Positions 1 through 7,860 are shown, counted from the first letter of the stretch. The stretch: DNA of 19,547 bases from Candidatus Saccharibacteria bacterium UBA5145 (GCA_002413865.1 DHXX01000011.1:1-19547); one strand, 5' to 3'. Numbers and translations are program-made. Notes: generated by a model from the letters alone, not told the origin.

Positions 1-2166
1 GGTGAAAGCGAATGTTGAACCCTTATCCGGCTGTGACTCCTCGAGCCAAAGCTCGCCGCCGATACCGTCGACCAGAAGTTTAGAAATGTACAGTCCGAGC
101 CCTGTCCCCCTGGCGGTATCGCGAGTGATAATGCTGCTGCCGGCTTGCTGGAACTTATGAAAGAGAAATTTTTGCGCGTCTAAGGGAATGCCGCGGCCAG
201 TATCGGTTACGGTTACCTTGAGCATGTCCCCCGACTTTGCCGACATAACTGTTATGGTACCACCGGCTTCCGTGAACTTCACGGCGTTGCCGACTAAGTT
301 GTAGATGACCTGTTTGATGCGGTTGGCGTCGCCGACGGCGCGTGGTAGGTCCCCCAGGATTTTTGGTTCAACGCTGAGCGATACTTTTTTCTCAGCCAGG
401 GGAATCTTCATTTCGTAGGCCACTTGCTCAATTACTTTGTCTAGCTCCACCTCTGCAAAATCGAACTTAATCTTACCTTGTTCAATCCTCGAAACATCCA
501 AAAAGTCATTTACAATGTCAATCAAGCGAGTACTAGACTCGTGAATGTCGGTAACCATTTCTTTGAGCGCCGGGTCTTTGAGAGCATCGGCGTAATACTC
601 CATCATCATGGAGCTATTACCACGAATGGAGGTCAGCGGGGTGCGTAGCTCATGCGAGGCGATTGAGAAGAACTCATCTTTCGAGCGTTCCATGACTTTG
701 GCTTCGGTGATGTCTTCGAATAGGACCACTGTACCAATTACGGCATCATCCTGGGTCCTAATTGGTGCGCCGAAAACACTCAGAATCCGGTTGCCGTAGG
801 TTATTGCGCTGACTTCAAAATCCTTGCCGGTGTGTTGGCAATTTTCGATGGCTCCCAGTAAGGAGAACTTAGAAAGCAGTAACTTGTTTTCGAGCGTGGC
901 GAGGGTAAGTTCTGGCTGATGCTCGGCTGGCTCATTCGCGGTTTGGTTAAGGCCTAAGATTTGTGGCAACACCGAATTATATGAAACTGTCTGGCCGTCA
1001 TTAAACGTCATCAATAGGCCAACGTCAAGGCTGTCGATTGAAGCTTTGAGGCGAGCGTGCTCTTCGTGTAGTTTCTGTCCGGAAATTTGTAACCCTTCGG
1101 TCATTTTGTTGAAAACCAGGGCTAATTCACCAATCTCATCTTGGCTGTTCACTATGACGCGTTTGGTAAAATCTCCATCTCTAATCTGCTCAACAACGGT
1201 CTTAAAATAGCGAATCGGACGAATAATAATCTGCGAAAACCAATACGCCATTACCAAAGCCGTGATGATTATCGCGACTAAAAGGGCGATAGCAAATGTT
1301 CTAATACTATCGATTGGTCCGAAAACTTCATTTTTATCAATTTTTGTTATTAGCTTCCAATCGGTTCCGGGGATTGACCGTACCGATGCCATAACCTGTT
1401 GGCTCCGATAATCCTTAAAGCTTAGCAGTTCGTTCGTATTACCATGCACGCTGCCTATGGCCGCAGCAGCAGTGTCGGGAAGCCGCTTGAGAGGCGCTTC
1501 CGCGTCAAAGCGCAGGGGCATCAAAAAGACAAGTTTGCCGTCCTGGTTTTTGCCGACTAAATACGTTTCGCCCGAACTGCCAAGCTCAGAATAATCCTGC
1601 AGGGCGGCTTTAAAGCCATTAGTCTCAACATCAAGCACCGCTGTGCCAACTTTTTTGCCTTTCAAATTGAGCGGACCAGCAATGACTTGTTCGGGTGTTT
1701 TATCACTGCTGACCTCAAAGAAGGATGCCGCTGGTTGCTCGGCGGCAGCTGCTAGCAGCTGCTTTTGAGTAAAAGACTTGTTAGGTATTTCCGTCTTCAT
1801 AGTGGTAACGATAAGTTCCCCTGCAGGATCATAGAGGCAAATATCCCGGACCGATAAATTTGTATCAACAAAGTCTCCTAAGATGCTTGTGAGTTGTTCT
1901 TTGGTGACAGCACTGGGGCTTTTTGCATAATTGTCCATCAACAGCTTCAGCTGTAACTTCGCGTCAAAAACGCCGATAATTTCCAGGTTTCTCTCGTTAG
2001 CAACTTGGATATGGCCAGCTTGACGTTCGGCGATGCTATTGAGCTGATTTTTGATTTGTTCACGCATCGCAGCTGTGGCGTGCTGATAAAAAACCAACGT
2101 AATGATGGCTACCGGCAACATGGTGCCCACGAGAATCAGCAGAAAAAGTTTTTGTGAAATTTTCAT
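1..2166 (-). CDS. Cache-HAMP-PAS sensor histidine kinase (C-terminus cut by window edge)
   Basis: An open frame of 722 codons runs from ATG at 2164-2166 to the window edge, so the last few residues and the stop are missing. The protein has an N-terminal membrane segment (about residues 8-28), a long extracellular region of double-Cache type (about 30-285), a second membrane segment (about 290-309), a HAMP domain, a PAS-like domain, then a HisKA domain with the H-box SHELRTP (phospho-acceptor His505). The ATPase domain shows an N-box (NLVGNAVKF, about 620), DTGRGI and GTGLGL (about 687). It is therefore a membrane two-component kinase sensing an external signal. Only 28 bp separate it from the ligand-binding protein gene upstream, so the two are probably co-transcribed. 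No response regulator is visible; it may lie beyond position 1. The ligand is unknown. Confidence 0.93.
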   Translation of the reverse strand, partial: MKISQKLFLLILVGTMLPVAIITLVFYQHATAAMREQIKNQLNSIAERQAGHIQVANERNLEIIGVFDAKLQLKLLMDNYAKSPSAVTKEQLTSILGDFVDTNLSVRDICLYDPAGELIVTTMKTEIPNKSFTQKQLLAAAAEQPAASFFEVSSDKTPEQVIAGPLNLKGKKVGTAVLDVETNGFKAALQDYSELGSSGETYLVGKNQDGKLVFLMPLRFDAEAPLKRLPDTAAAAIGSVHGNTNELLSFKDYRSQQVMASVRSIPGTDWKLITKIDKNEVFGPIDSIRTFAIALLVAIIITALVMAYWFSQIIIRPIRYFKTVVEQIRDGDFTKRVIVNSQDEIGELALVFNKMTEGLQISGQKLHEEHARLKASIDSLDVGLLMTFNDGQTVSYNSVLPQILGLNQTANEPAEHQPELTLATLENKLLLSKFSLLGAIENCQHTGKDFEVSAITYGNRILSVFGAPIRTQDDAVIGTVVLFEDITEAKVMERSKDEFFSIASHELRTPLTSIRGNSSMMMEYYADALKDPALKEMVTDIHESSTRLIDIVNDFLDVSRIEQGKIKFDFAEVELDKVIEQVAYEMKIPLAEKKVSLSVEPKILGDLPRAVGDANRIKQVIYNLVGNAVKFTEAGGTITVMSAKSGDMLKVTVTDTGRGIPLDAQKFLFHKFQQAGSSIITRDTARGTGLGLYISKLLVDGIGGELWLEESQPDKGSTFAFT

Positions 2167-2194
2167 TAGTGAAGTCTACATATTGTCTTGTTTC

Positions 2195-3469
2195 TTAGTT
2201 TGCGAGTTCGAATTTGCCATTCTTTACGACGACCACTTCATATGATCCAGAGACATCGCCGTTTTTATCAAATTTAATTGTGGCTTGTGAAGCACCCGTA
2301 AAGCTGGTCTTATAGAGAGCGTTTTTAATTTGTTCGCCGGTATTGGCGCCGCTATCGATAGTCAGGGCCAAGGCTGTATAGGCATCGTAACTGTTGGCAA
2401 TGTAGTCATTCGGTTCGCTATTGTACTCGGAACGATAATGATCGACGAAAGTATTAGTGCCATCCGGAATACTAGTGATCCATAAACCCTCAACTACGCT
2501 GCCGGCATCGTTTATCCAACTGGCTTGCTTTAAGGCTTCGGAGCCATACAACGCGGCTTTGAGGCCAAGTTCATTGATTTTAAGGAATACAGCCGTATCA
2601 GAACTGTAGTCACCGCTTATCATATAGATAGCCTGGGGATTTTGAGCCTTTATATGCTGGAGTTGAGTAACTACATCAATACTAGACTGTGGGAATACCT
2701 GCGTATCTACCACCGTGCCGCCTAAAGCTACAAAGTTTTGCGTAACCGAATTAGCCAAACCTTCCCCGTAGGCCCCGTCCTCGTGAATAATGGCTAGCTT
2801 GCTAATGGCGTCTTTGTGCAAGACAGTGGCCGCAAATTTACCCTGTTCCACATCACTGGCTACCGTTCTAAAAACATAATCGCCCGCTGCCGTTAGTGCT
2901 GCGCTTGTAGCCGCCGGGCTAATCAGTACGACATGAGCCGGGTCGGTCACTTTTGCAGCTGCTAGCGTAGAAGTTGAGCAGTCGTCACCGATAATTGCTA
3001 CGACATGCTCGTCGTTTATAAGTTCTTTCGCGCCTTTGACAGCCGCAGTCGCGTCGCATTCAGAGTCGCGCACTACGACTTCAATTTTGACGTTCTGAAG
3101 ATTAAGATCCTTTTTGGCAAGCTCGATCGAGCGTTTTCTGTCATTACCGATAGTAACATTGTCACCGGAAGTTGGCTCCAATAATCCTATTTTGACAACT
3201 CTAATAGCCGACTGGGCGGCCTTAGTAGCTGCTTTTGACTGCGTAGTAGCGACCAGAAAAGCCACGAATGCTCCAAGCGCTAACACAAGTACGACGACGG
3301 CAATAATTACCCTCCGAGATCGGTATTTAGGCACTTTCGGTGGCGGTGTAACCGATGAACGAAGCTCAGCATCGGGCGAAGTCTTACTTAGAGGAGTTTG
3401 ATAAGAGGCTGACGGGTTCACGCCCTGCACGGGCTCGGCGGGTTGGCTCGGTTCTTTATCGCTTTCCAT
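2195..3469 (-). CDS. Membrane-anchored periplasmic-binding-protein type 1 (Leu/Ile/Val-receptor-like)
   Basis: This 424-residue protein begins with a Pro/Ser-rich cytoplasmic tail of about 50 residues and one hydrophobic segment (54-76) that probably anchors it. The rest (about 90-424) is a type 1 periplasmic binding fold like the branched-chain amino-acid and urea receptors. Family-like landmarks are VVKIGLLEPTSGDN, VAIIGDDCST, HVVLISPAATS, YVFRTVASD and IANSYDAYTALAL. The ATG at 3467-3469 has an AAAGGTG Shine-Dalgarno 7 nt upstream. Such proteins normally feed ABC importers, but no permease or ATPase gene lies nearby. The next gene is a histidine kinase, which suggests a sensing role. The ligand cannot be read from the sequence. 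Confidence 0.88.
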   Translation of the reverse strand: MESDKEPSQPAEPVQGVNPSASYQTPLSKTSPDAELRSSVTPPPKVPKYRSRRVIIAVVVLVLALGAFVAFLVATTQSKAATKAAQSAIRVVKIGLLEPTSGDNVTIGNDRKRSIELAKKDLNLQNVKIEVVVRDSECDATAAVKGAKELINDEHVVAIIGDDCSTSTLAAAKVTDPAHVVLISPAATSAALTAAGDYVFRTVASDVEQGKFAATVLHKDAISKLAIIHEDGAYGEGLANSVTQNFVALGGTVVDTQVFPQSSIDVVTQLQHIKAQNPQAIYMISGDYSSDTAVFLKINELGLKAALYGSEALKQASWINDAGSVVEGLWITSIPDGTNTFVDHYRSEYNSEPNDYIANSYDAYTALALTIDSGANTGEQIKNALYKTSFTGASQATIKFDKNGDVSGSYEVVVVKNGKFELAN

Positions 3470-3616
3470 TTACATACACCTTTCTATAGTGTTTGTTGCA
3501 CTTGGTCGGAAACAGCGTTCGAGAAGAGATTCGAGCTGTTTAGGGACTTAAGGTTGGGTTAAGCGTAACCTTTTAAAAGTCTCCTGTCAACGCGCTTATC
3601 TCTTAACACTTGGTCA

Positions 3617-3760
3617 TGTATATTCGGTTACTTGGCACCCGGATTGGCCTCGGTCTACTATCACTGTACTCGGCAGGTCAACTACGATTGTCCCGAGCCG
3701 TATGTGAACGAAAAGGATCTCATTGAGAAATTGATCGCCTATATTAAAGGAGACCCATAG
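3617..3760 (+). pseudogene. Serine recombinase remnant (C-terminal zinc-ribbon end)
   Basis: The frame is open from 3569 to the TAG at 3758-3760 but has no start codon and no catalytic domain. Its end reads VYYHCTRQVNYDCPEPY and then VNEKDLIEKLIAYI. This matches the pattern of the recombinase zinc-ribbon and following helix of large serine recombinases common in CPR genomes (YYxCT..x..C.eP.ireedL). The first cysteine pair of the ribbon is degraded, with only one Cys near 3617. I infer an old element whose catalytic part is gone. It stops eight bases before the dispersed repeat that also occurs in the cassette array. Confidence 0.6.
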
Positions 3761-3767
3761 GTCCGTC

Positions 3768-4108
3768 CTCTAACAGATAAAGAAAATGTGAATTTTGAAT
3801 TTAACAGATGAGTGGGGAGGGGGATGGCTTGTGATTCTTAGTAGCCATTATGGAGTGGGGATGAGGGATGCGCTGCGCTTTTCCGTTGCGGCGTCCTCGG
3901 AGCAAGCTCCTGTGCGCGTCATATAGCTTCACGCCGGCTCGTTCTTTAATTTTATTAGGAGGAACGAATCGGGTTTAAGCATATACTTGTCGCTTATCGC
4001 TCCAATTATCGCTCCACCGCACCCCGATTGCTGCGCCATGGGGTTCTAGTAGCCCCGCAACCCGGACCAAATAAAAAAGACCTAGACAAACTAGATCTTT
4101 TTTATTCG
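3768..4108. repeat. Dispersed structured repeat, copy 1
   Basis: Two blocks match the copy at 9537-9748. The first is 3768-3805 (38 bp, 3 mismatches). The second covers about 3856-3920 and 4013-4108. Copy 1 has about 90 extra bases between the halves of the second block (about 3920-4012) and a longer link between blocks. Helices are kept while bases change: a GGAGC/GCTCC hairpin near 3899-3910 replaces TGCTCG/CGAGCA in copy 2, and GGGG/CCCC around a TTCTAGTAG loop replaces AGGG/CCCT. The block ends in a bidirectional terminator-like hairpin. The sequence GGGGATGAGGGAT at its start equals the strand opposite the T-arm and acceptor of tRNA-Gln. Confidence 0.75.
4069..4106 (-). terminator. Terminator hairpin downstream of guaB1
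   Basis: AAAAAAGACCTAG pairs with CTAGATCTTTTTT across a short loop, with T-runs on either strand, so it can stop transcription in both directions. It lies 75 bp past the guaB1 stop. The same hairpin, with small changes, abuts core repeat R3 at 9705-9743. Confidence 0.65.
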
Positions 4109-4181
4109 GCTGAACATATGGGTCTAAAACCTTATAACAGGCTAAACAAGTGCTAGCATCTACAAGGGTGCGGCCTTGTTG

Positions 4182-5624
4182 CTATGACCAAGAGGAATCT
4201 AGAGCCTTGCCCTCGGCAAAACCTGCACCGGACTGAATGCCTACAATAGCCTTATCGTGGAATTCACTGATGCTTCGAGCGCCCGCGTAGGTCATTGAGC
4301 TTCGTACGCCTGCGGCAATCTGGTCAATTATGTCTTCTACCCCAGGATGTTCGGGGTCAATGTACATGCGAGATTTGCTAATACCTTCTTGAAATAGTTC
4401 CTTTTGAGCTATAACAAATTCATCCTGCTTACTTGTTCTGCTGGTGACCGCGCGCTTACTCGCCATACCAAAATTAACCTTATATAAACGGCCACTTTCA
4501 TCGGTAAATGTATCACTTACGCTCTCGTGCGTCCCCGCTAGCCAGCTGCCAACCATCACGCTCGCCGAGCCAGCCGCCAATGCCAAAGCAACGTCACGAG
4601 GATAACGCACGCCGCCATCCGCCCAAATTTGCTTACCAGCTTTACGGGCAACCTCAGCACATTCCAACAGAGCAGAGAACTGCGGTCGGCCGACGCCTGT
4701 CATCATACGGGTGGTGCACATAGCGCCCGGGCCAACACCAACTTTTAAGATATCTGCTCCTGCGTCTAGTAAGTCTTGAGCAGCCTTGGCAGTAACAATA
4801 TTTCCAGCCACAATTGGCACTTTGGGGTTAATGGCTTTCACGGTTTTCACGGCACTGATCATTTTTTTCTGGTGTCCGTGGGCTGTATCAACCACCAATA
4901 CATCTACGCCTAGTTCCAAAGCACGTGCGGCCTTAGCTGCTACGTCACCGTTAATACCGATAGCTGCGCCAATCATCAGACGGCCTTTTGCATCAAGCGC
5001 CGGTGTAAACATCTTGGATCTAACGGTACCTCTTTTAGTAATGGCACCAATAAGCACACCTTTATTGTCAACAATTGGGGCAAACCGAAGGTTTCTTTCG
5101 CTTAGCTCGTTATGCATTTCACCAAGGCTGGTACCTTCTACGAACGAAAATACCGACGGTGTCATGGCCTCGGTAATTTGAGCAAATCGGTCTTTATCGA
5201 CAGCATCTTTTTCGGTAAATATACCTATTGGCTTATTGTGCTCATCAACAATAACAATTGCACCGTGAGATCGTTTGTGAATAATATTTAGCGCATCTTG
5301 TAATCGGTCGTTAACAGTCAGAGTTAAGGGAGTTTCATAAATTTTGTGGCGAGATTTAACATAGTCGATGCTCTTTTTTAGCTCATTATCTGGCATATCT
5401 TGCGGCAAAATAGCAATACCTCCACGCCTGGCAACAGATTCAGCCATACGCCGACCAGAAACTGCGTTCATATTAGAAACAACCAATGGGAAGGTCGCGC
5501 CAACCCCGTCAGGCGGGGTAAGATCTACGTCCATACGAGATTCAACATCACTCAAAGACGGCACCATAAACACATCATTAAACGTTAGTTCGTGCTGCGG
5601 CAACATATTATTTAAAAACTTCAC
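4182..5624 (-). CDS. guaB1: GuaB1-type IMPDH/GMP reductase family enzyme with CBS domains
   Basis: This 480-residue protein of the IMPDH/GMPR superfamily has a TIM barrel interrupted by a CBS pair (about residues 95-205) and a catalytic loop GVGPGAMCTTRMMTGVGRP with Cys303. Its wording follows the GuaB1 subfamily of Actinobacteria rather than classic GuaB: NDVFMVPS, DLTPPDGVGA, ARRGGIAILPQDMP, DTAHGHQKKM, GMASKRAV and EEGIS-like QEGISKSRMY. Family knowledge: mycobacterial GuaB1 was shown to act as a GMP reductase (GMP to IMP, NADPH) regulated through its CBS domains, although databases label it IMP dehydrogenase. The start is GTG at 5622-5624 with AGGAG 6 nt upstream. It stands alone between two repeat elements. 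A purine salvage/balancing role is likely; the reaction direction is inferred. Confidence 0.9.
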   Translation of the reverse strand: MKFLNNMLPQHELTFNDVFMVPSLSDVESRMDVDLTPPDGVGATFPLVVSNMNAVSGRRMAESVARRGGIAILPQDMPDNELKKSIDYVKSRHKIYETPLTLTVNDRLQDALNIIHKRSHGAIVIVDEHNKPIGIFTEKDAVDKDRFAQITEAMTPSVFSFVEGTSLGEMHNELSERNLRFAPIVDNKGVLIGAITKRGTVRSKMFTPALDAKGRLMIGAAIGINGDVAAKAARALELGVDVLVVDTAHGHQKKMISAVKTVKAINPKVPIVAGNIVTAKAAQDLLDAGADILKVGVGPGAMCTTRMMTGVGRPQFSALLECAEVARKAGKQIWADGGVRYPRDVALALAAGSASVMVGSWLAGTHESVSDTFTDESGRLYKVNFGMASKRAVTSRTSKQDEFVIAQKELFQEGISKSRMYIDPEHPGVEDIIDQIAAGVRSSMTYAGARSISEFHDKAIVGIQSGAGFAEGKALDSSWS

Positions 5625-5646
5625 AAATGGCTCCTGTTACGTATAG

Positions 5647-5652
5647 ATTATA
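5647..5652 (-). promoter_or_regulatory. guaB1 -10 box
   Basis: TATAAT on the minus strand, preceded by TG, lies 22 nt before the GTG start. The leader would contain the AGGAG ribosome site. No clear -35 was found. Confidence 0.5.
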
Positions 5653-5708
5653 CATGATTAAACAACGACACAGTTGTAAGCCCAGTGAACAAAGCAATTA
5701 TGATAAGT

Positions 5709-5903
5709 TTCAACAATTATACATAAGAACCCATTGCATATCTCCGCTTGTAGCGAAAGCTGTCCTGGCGAGTGCAATTTAATAGTTTTTGCGAGGAGGC
5801 GTATCGAAAGATACGGTGACGAACAAAACTGTTAAAGTGTGCCGGCAGGGTAGATTGTAGTAGAGGGGAGATATGCAATGGGTTCTAAGTAATTATTGTT
5901 TAA
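5709..5903. repeat. Large inverted-repeat element or structured RNA
   Basis: Perfect 20-bp inverted arms lie at 5726-5745 and 5867-5886 (AGAACCCATTGC... and ...GCAATGGGTTCT). Pairing extends outward with mismatches to about 5709 and 5903. Inside are further nested helices: CCTGGC (5764-5769) with GCCGGCAGG (5841-5849), TTTAATAGTTTTTG (5778-5791) with CAAAACTGTTAAA (5824-5836), and a CGTATC/GATACG hairpin with a GAAA loop at the tip (5800-5815). No protein is encoded. It could be a miniature inverted-repeat element or a folded non-coding RNA. It matches no RNA family I can name (not RNase P, tmRNA or SRP RNA). Confidence 0.75.
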
Positions 5904-5956
5904 TACAGACATCACACGAGGTGAAGGGCGTGATCTAACTCAATGTTGGTCGCAAT

Positions 5957-6020
5957 GCTTGGCTGAGCTTTCAGGATTCGAACGTCAGGCAAAAGGTTCC
6001 TGACCGACACGCTCAACCAA
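5957..6020 (-). other. tRNA-like hairpin, degenerate attachment-like site
   Basis: TTGGCTGAGC (5959-5968) pairs with GCTCAACCAA (6011-6020). An inner arm pairs GTCAGG (5984-5989) with CCTGAC (5999-6004). Read on the minus strand, it resembles a tRNA lacking a D-arm: an acceptor-like stem ending in GCTCAGCCA and a T-loop-like GTTCGAATC. The T-arm stem does not pair, so it is not a functional tRNA. It sits just past the 3' end of the DinB-like gene, the same place the core repeats take after cassette genes, and shares GCTCAACCAA with 7987-7996. Confidence 0.55.
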
Positions 6021-6043
6021 TAAATGAAAAAAACGTTTATCCG

Positions 6044-6541
6044 CTATTTCAGGAGGCCCCGGATGTATGAAGCTTGTCCGGCGTGTTGAATGTCATCGGA
6101 GATTATGCTAATAAGCCGCACTGCCAAGGTGACCGGTGGGTCCCAACGCACATCAATCACTTTCTGATAGTCTTTATCAAGTAGCCCACGAATGTATTCT
6201 ACTGTCACAGCGTGCACGGCGTCGTAGTAGCCAATTAGTAGTGTGAAGCTGGCACGAACGGCAGCTACTTCGTCAGCATTATGCCCATAACCTGTGGCCA
6301 TTTCTTCAAATGGTAACGCAAATTTCTCATGCCATCCCTTACTCCAAACTTGATTGGTTTGAATCAACTCAGCAATATGGTCATCCTGGATCCTTGTCAA
6401 GTGCCAAACTAGCCATGCGATTGAGTTTGCAGATTTCGTTGGACGAAACGTCAATTCATCATCATTTAAACCTTCGACTGTCTTATGAACTACTTCTCGT
6501 ATGCGCTCAAAGGCATCTATGATTAATTCGTTAGATAACAA
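6044..6541 (-). CDS. DinB-like metal-binding protein
   Basis: Taking the TTG at 6539-6541 as start gives 165 residues beginning MLSNELIIDAFERI, with AAGGAGG 6 nt upstream. The frame is open further, to 6598, but an ATG at 6563-6565 overlaps a TATAAT promoter box and is unlikely to be used. The protein fits the DinB/DUF664 four-helix superfamily, with histidines in the expected places: WLVWHLTRIQDDH and, near the C-terminus, DDIQHAGQASYIRGL. These usually bind a divalent metal and act as thiol transferases or isomerases of uncertain substrate. It follows the SDR gene by 64 bp and has its own promoter. Confidence 0.8.
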   Translation of the reverse strand: MLSNELIIDAFERIREVVHKTVEGLNDDELTFRPTKSANSIAWLVWHLTRIQDDHIAELIQTNQVWSKGWHEKFALPFEEMATGYGHNADEVAAVRASFTLLIGYYDAVHAVTVEYIRGLLDKDYQKVIDVRWDPPVTLAVRLISIISDDIQHAGQASYIRGLLK

Positions 6542-6563
6542 TGGAGGCCTCCTTAATATACTC

Positions 6564-6569
6564 ATTATA
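6564..6569 (-). promoter_or_regulatory. -10 box of the DinB-like gene
   Basis: TATAAT on the minus strand lies 22 nt before the TTG start. Its position makes the upstream ATG untranslatable from this promoter. Confidence 0.5.
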
Positions 6570-6605
6570 GCGTTTCCGAACGAAGTTGAGGATCCCAAAT
6601 ATTGA

Positions 6606-7340
6606 TTAACTAGATTGAGCCATACTCCAAGTCATCCAGACAGAAGTCCGGAGGCGGCGCGGCTGTTGAAGGGCAGTAACGATCTGGAAAGCTACGTCCG
6701 CGGGACTCATATAGTCACTCAAAGCTGGATCACCTTCCGTACGACCTGCTCCAATAGCGAATTCGGTATTGGTACCTGCAGGACATATGGCTGTAACTCG
6801 TATTCCTTCAGGAGTTAATTCGCGATCGAGAGAGCCTGCTAAACCGATTTGAGCGAACTTAGTTCCCGCATAAACGGCTTCCTTGGCTCCACCGCGAAAA
6901 CCTGCAACACTGGATACGATCACGATATCACCAGCACCGGTTTTACGGAATTCCGGAACCGCAGCCCTAACAGTCCAAATCGTACCGGAATAATTTACGG
7001 CAATCATGTTTGTCAGTTCATCGTCTGAGATATCAGTTATCCCTCCATAATATCCGATACCGGCGTTAGCAACCACGCTGTCTAGGCGCCCAAATGTCTC
7101 GATTGTCTTTGCTATAAATTTATTATTTTCATCAGCGCTTGTTACGTCCATTTGGATAGCGACGGCATTATCTTTTCCAAGCTCTTTAACTAGCTCGTTA
7201 AGTCTATCTAGCCGGCGGGCCCCAAGCGCTACTTTCGCGCCGGCTTCAACTAACAGCCTGGCGGTCTCCCGCCCAATACCCGAACTCGCGCCAGTAATGG
7301 CAACGACACTTCCTTTAAGGTTACGGCTCTCTGCTGGCAT
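6606..7340 (-). CDS. Short-chain dehydrogenase/reductase (SDR)
   Basis: A classical SDR of 244 residues from ATG 7338-7340, chosen for the AGAGGTGA ribosome site just upstream. The frame is open to a TTG at 7358. Motifs are in order: TGASSGIG (Rossmann nucleotide binding, about residues 16-23), NAG (VVANAGIGYYGG), catalytic Ser in VSSVAG, and YAGTK with Tyr/Lys. It should be a cytoplasmic NAD(P)-dependent oxidoreductase; the substrate is not predictable. It resembles the YdfG/serine-dehydrogenase-like SDRs. It is transcribed divergently from the DUF488 gene. Confidence 0.9.
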   Translation of the reverse strand: MPAESRNLKGSVVAITGASSGIGRETARLLVEAGAKVALGARRLDRLNELVKELGKDNAVAIQMDVTSADENNKFIAKTIETFGRLDSVVANAGIGYYGGITDISDDELTNMIAVNYSGTIWTVRAAVPEFRKTGAGDIVIVSSVAGFRGGAKEAVYAGTKFAQIGLAGSLDRELTPEGIRVTAICPAGTNTEFAIGAGRTEGDPALSDYMSPADVAFQIVTALQQPRRLRTSVWMTWSMAQSS

Positions 7341-7399
7341 TATTATCACCTCTAGCAACTTTGTTAATATGATTATGAAGCGGTGTCACTTTAAGGTCT

Positions 7400-7405
7400 A
7401 TTATA
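7400..7405 (-). promoter_or_regulatory. SDR gene -10 box
   Basis: TATAAT on the minus strand, with TTGTTC 18 bp upstream as a possible -35, lies about 60 nt before the chosen ATG. Confidence 0.45.
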
Positions 7406-7506
7406 ACTGAGTGTCCAAGTCTAGAACAATAACATATAACCACGCTACATATTTGACTTTAGTTCGAATCTACCGTGTCGAGCCTACCGGTCTGGAATAA
7501 GAACGG

Positions 7507-7512
7507 TATAAT
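7507..7512 (+). promoter_or_regulatory. -10 box of DUF488 gene, leaderless spacing
   Basis: TATAAT ends 6 nt before the ATG at 7519. A transcript would start at or next to the start codon, so no Shine-Dalgarno is possible. Confidence 0.6.
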
Positions 7513-7518
7513 TAGTTC

Positions 7519-7860
7519 ATGGTGCAAATGAAACGGATCTACGAACAACCAGAAAAAAACGATGGGTATCGGGTTCTTGTCGATAGATTATGGCCGCGTG
7601 GGATGAGTAAAGAAAAGGCTGCTTATGACGAGTGGTTAAAAGATGTTGCCCCGTCAAATGAACTACGCAAGTGGTTTAGTCATAAACCAGAGCGTTTTAA
7701 TGAATTTAGAGGACGCTACGCATTAGAGCTTAAGGTCAATCCAACATTTGAGAAGCTAAAAGACATAATTAGATCTCATAAAATCGTGACTCTTTTATAT
7801 GCAGCGCACGACGAAGAACACAATGAGGCTCGCTTGCTTCAAGAATTTCTCGAGCAATAA
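7519..7860 (+). CDS. DUF488 family protein
   Basis: This 113-residue protein of the DUF488 family (YeaO-like) is recognised by the opening MVQMKRIYEQPEKNDGYRVLVDRLWPRGMSK, the WFSHKPERFNEFRGRYALEL stretch and the closing VTLLYAAHDEEHNEA. Length is normal for the family, whose function is unknown. It is the only plus-strand gene between guaB1 and metK. It lies just left of the first core repeat and outside the co-oriented cassette series. Confidence 0.9.
   Translation: MVQMKRIYEQPEKNDGYRVLVDRLWPRGMSKEKAAYDEWLKDVAPSNELRKWFSHKPERFNEFRGRYALELKVNPTFEKLKDIIRSHKIVTLLYAAHDEEHNEARLLQEFLEQ

Larger units (their letters stand above)
3470..4181. other. Gene-poor 712-bp region with relic and repeat
   Basis: No intact gene is visible. 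From left to right it holds the promoter side of the receptor/kinase operon, an AAGGTT/AACCTT inverted repeat near 3551-3573, an open frame with no start that resembles the end of a serine recombinase (3617-3760), the first copy of a two-block dispersed repeat (3768-4108) and the terminator hairpin downstream of guaB1. Confidence 0.7.
5625..6043. other. 419-bp intergenic region with two structured elements
   Basis: No coding frame is convincing here. It holds the guaB1 promoter, a long inverted-repeat element (5709-5903) and a tRNA-like hairpin (5957-6020). Confidence 0.7.

Noticed and set aside
5726..5886. 6S, SRP or RNase P RNA
   Set aside because: None of the conserved sequence signatures of these RNAs is visible within the fold.
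6599..7358. Longer N-termini from upstream TTG codons for the SDR, DinB, Nudix and small membrane genes
   Set aside because: Ribosome sites or -10 boxes lie inside those extensions and fit the shorter starts.
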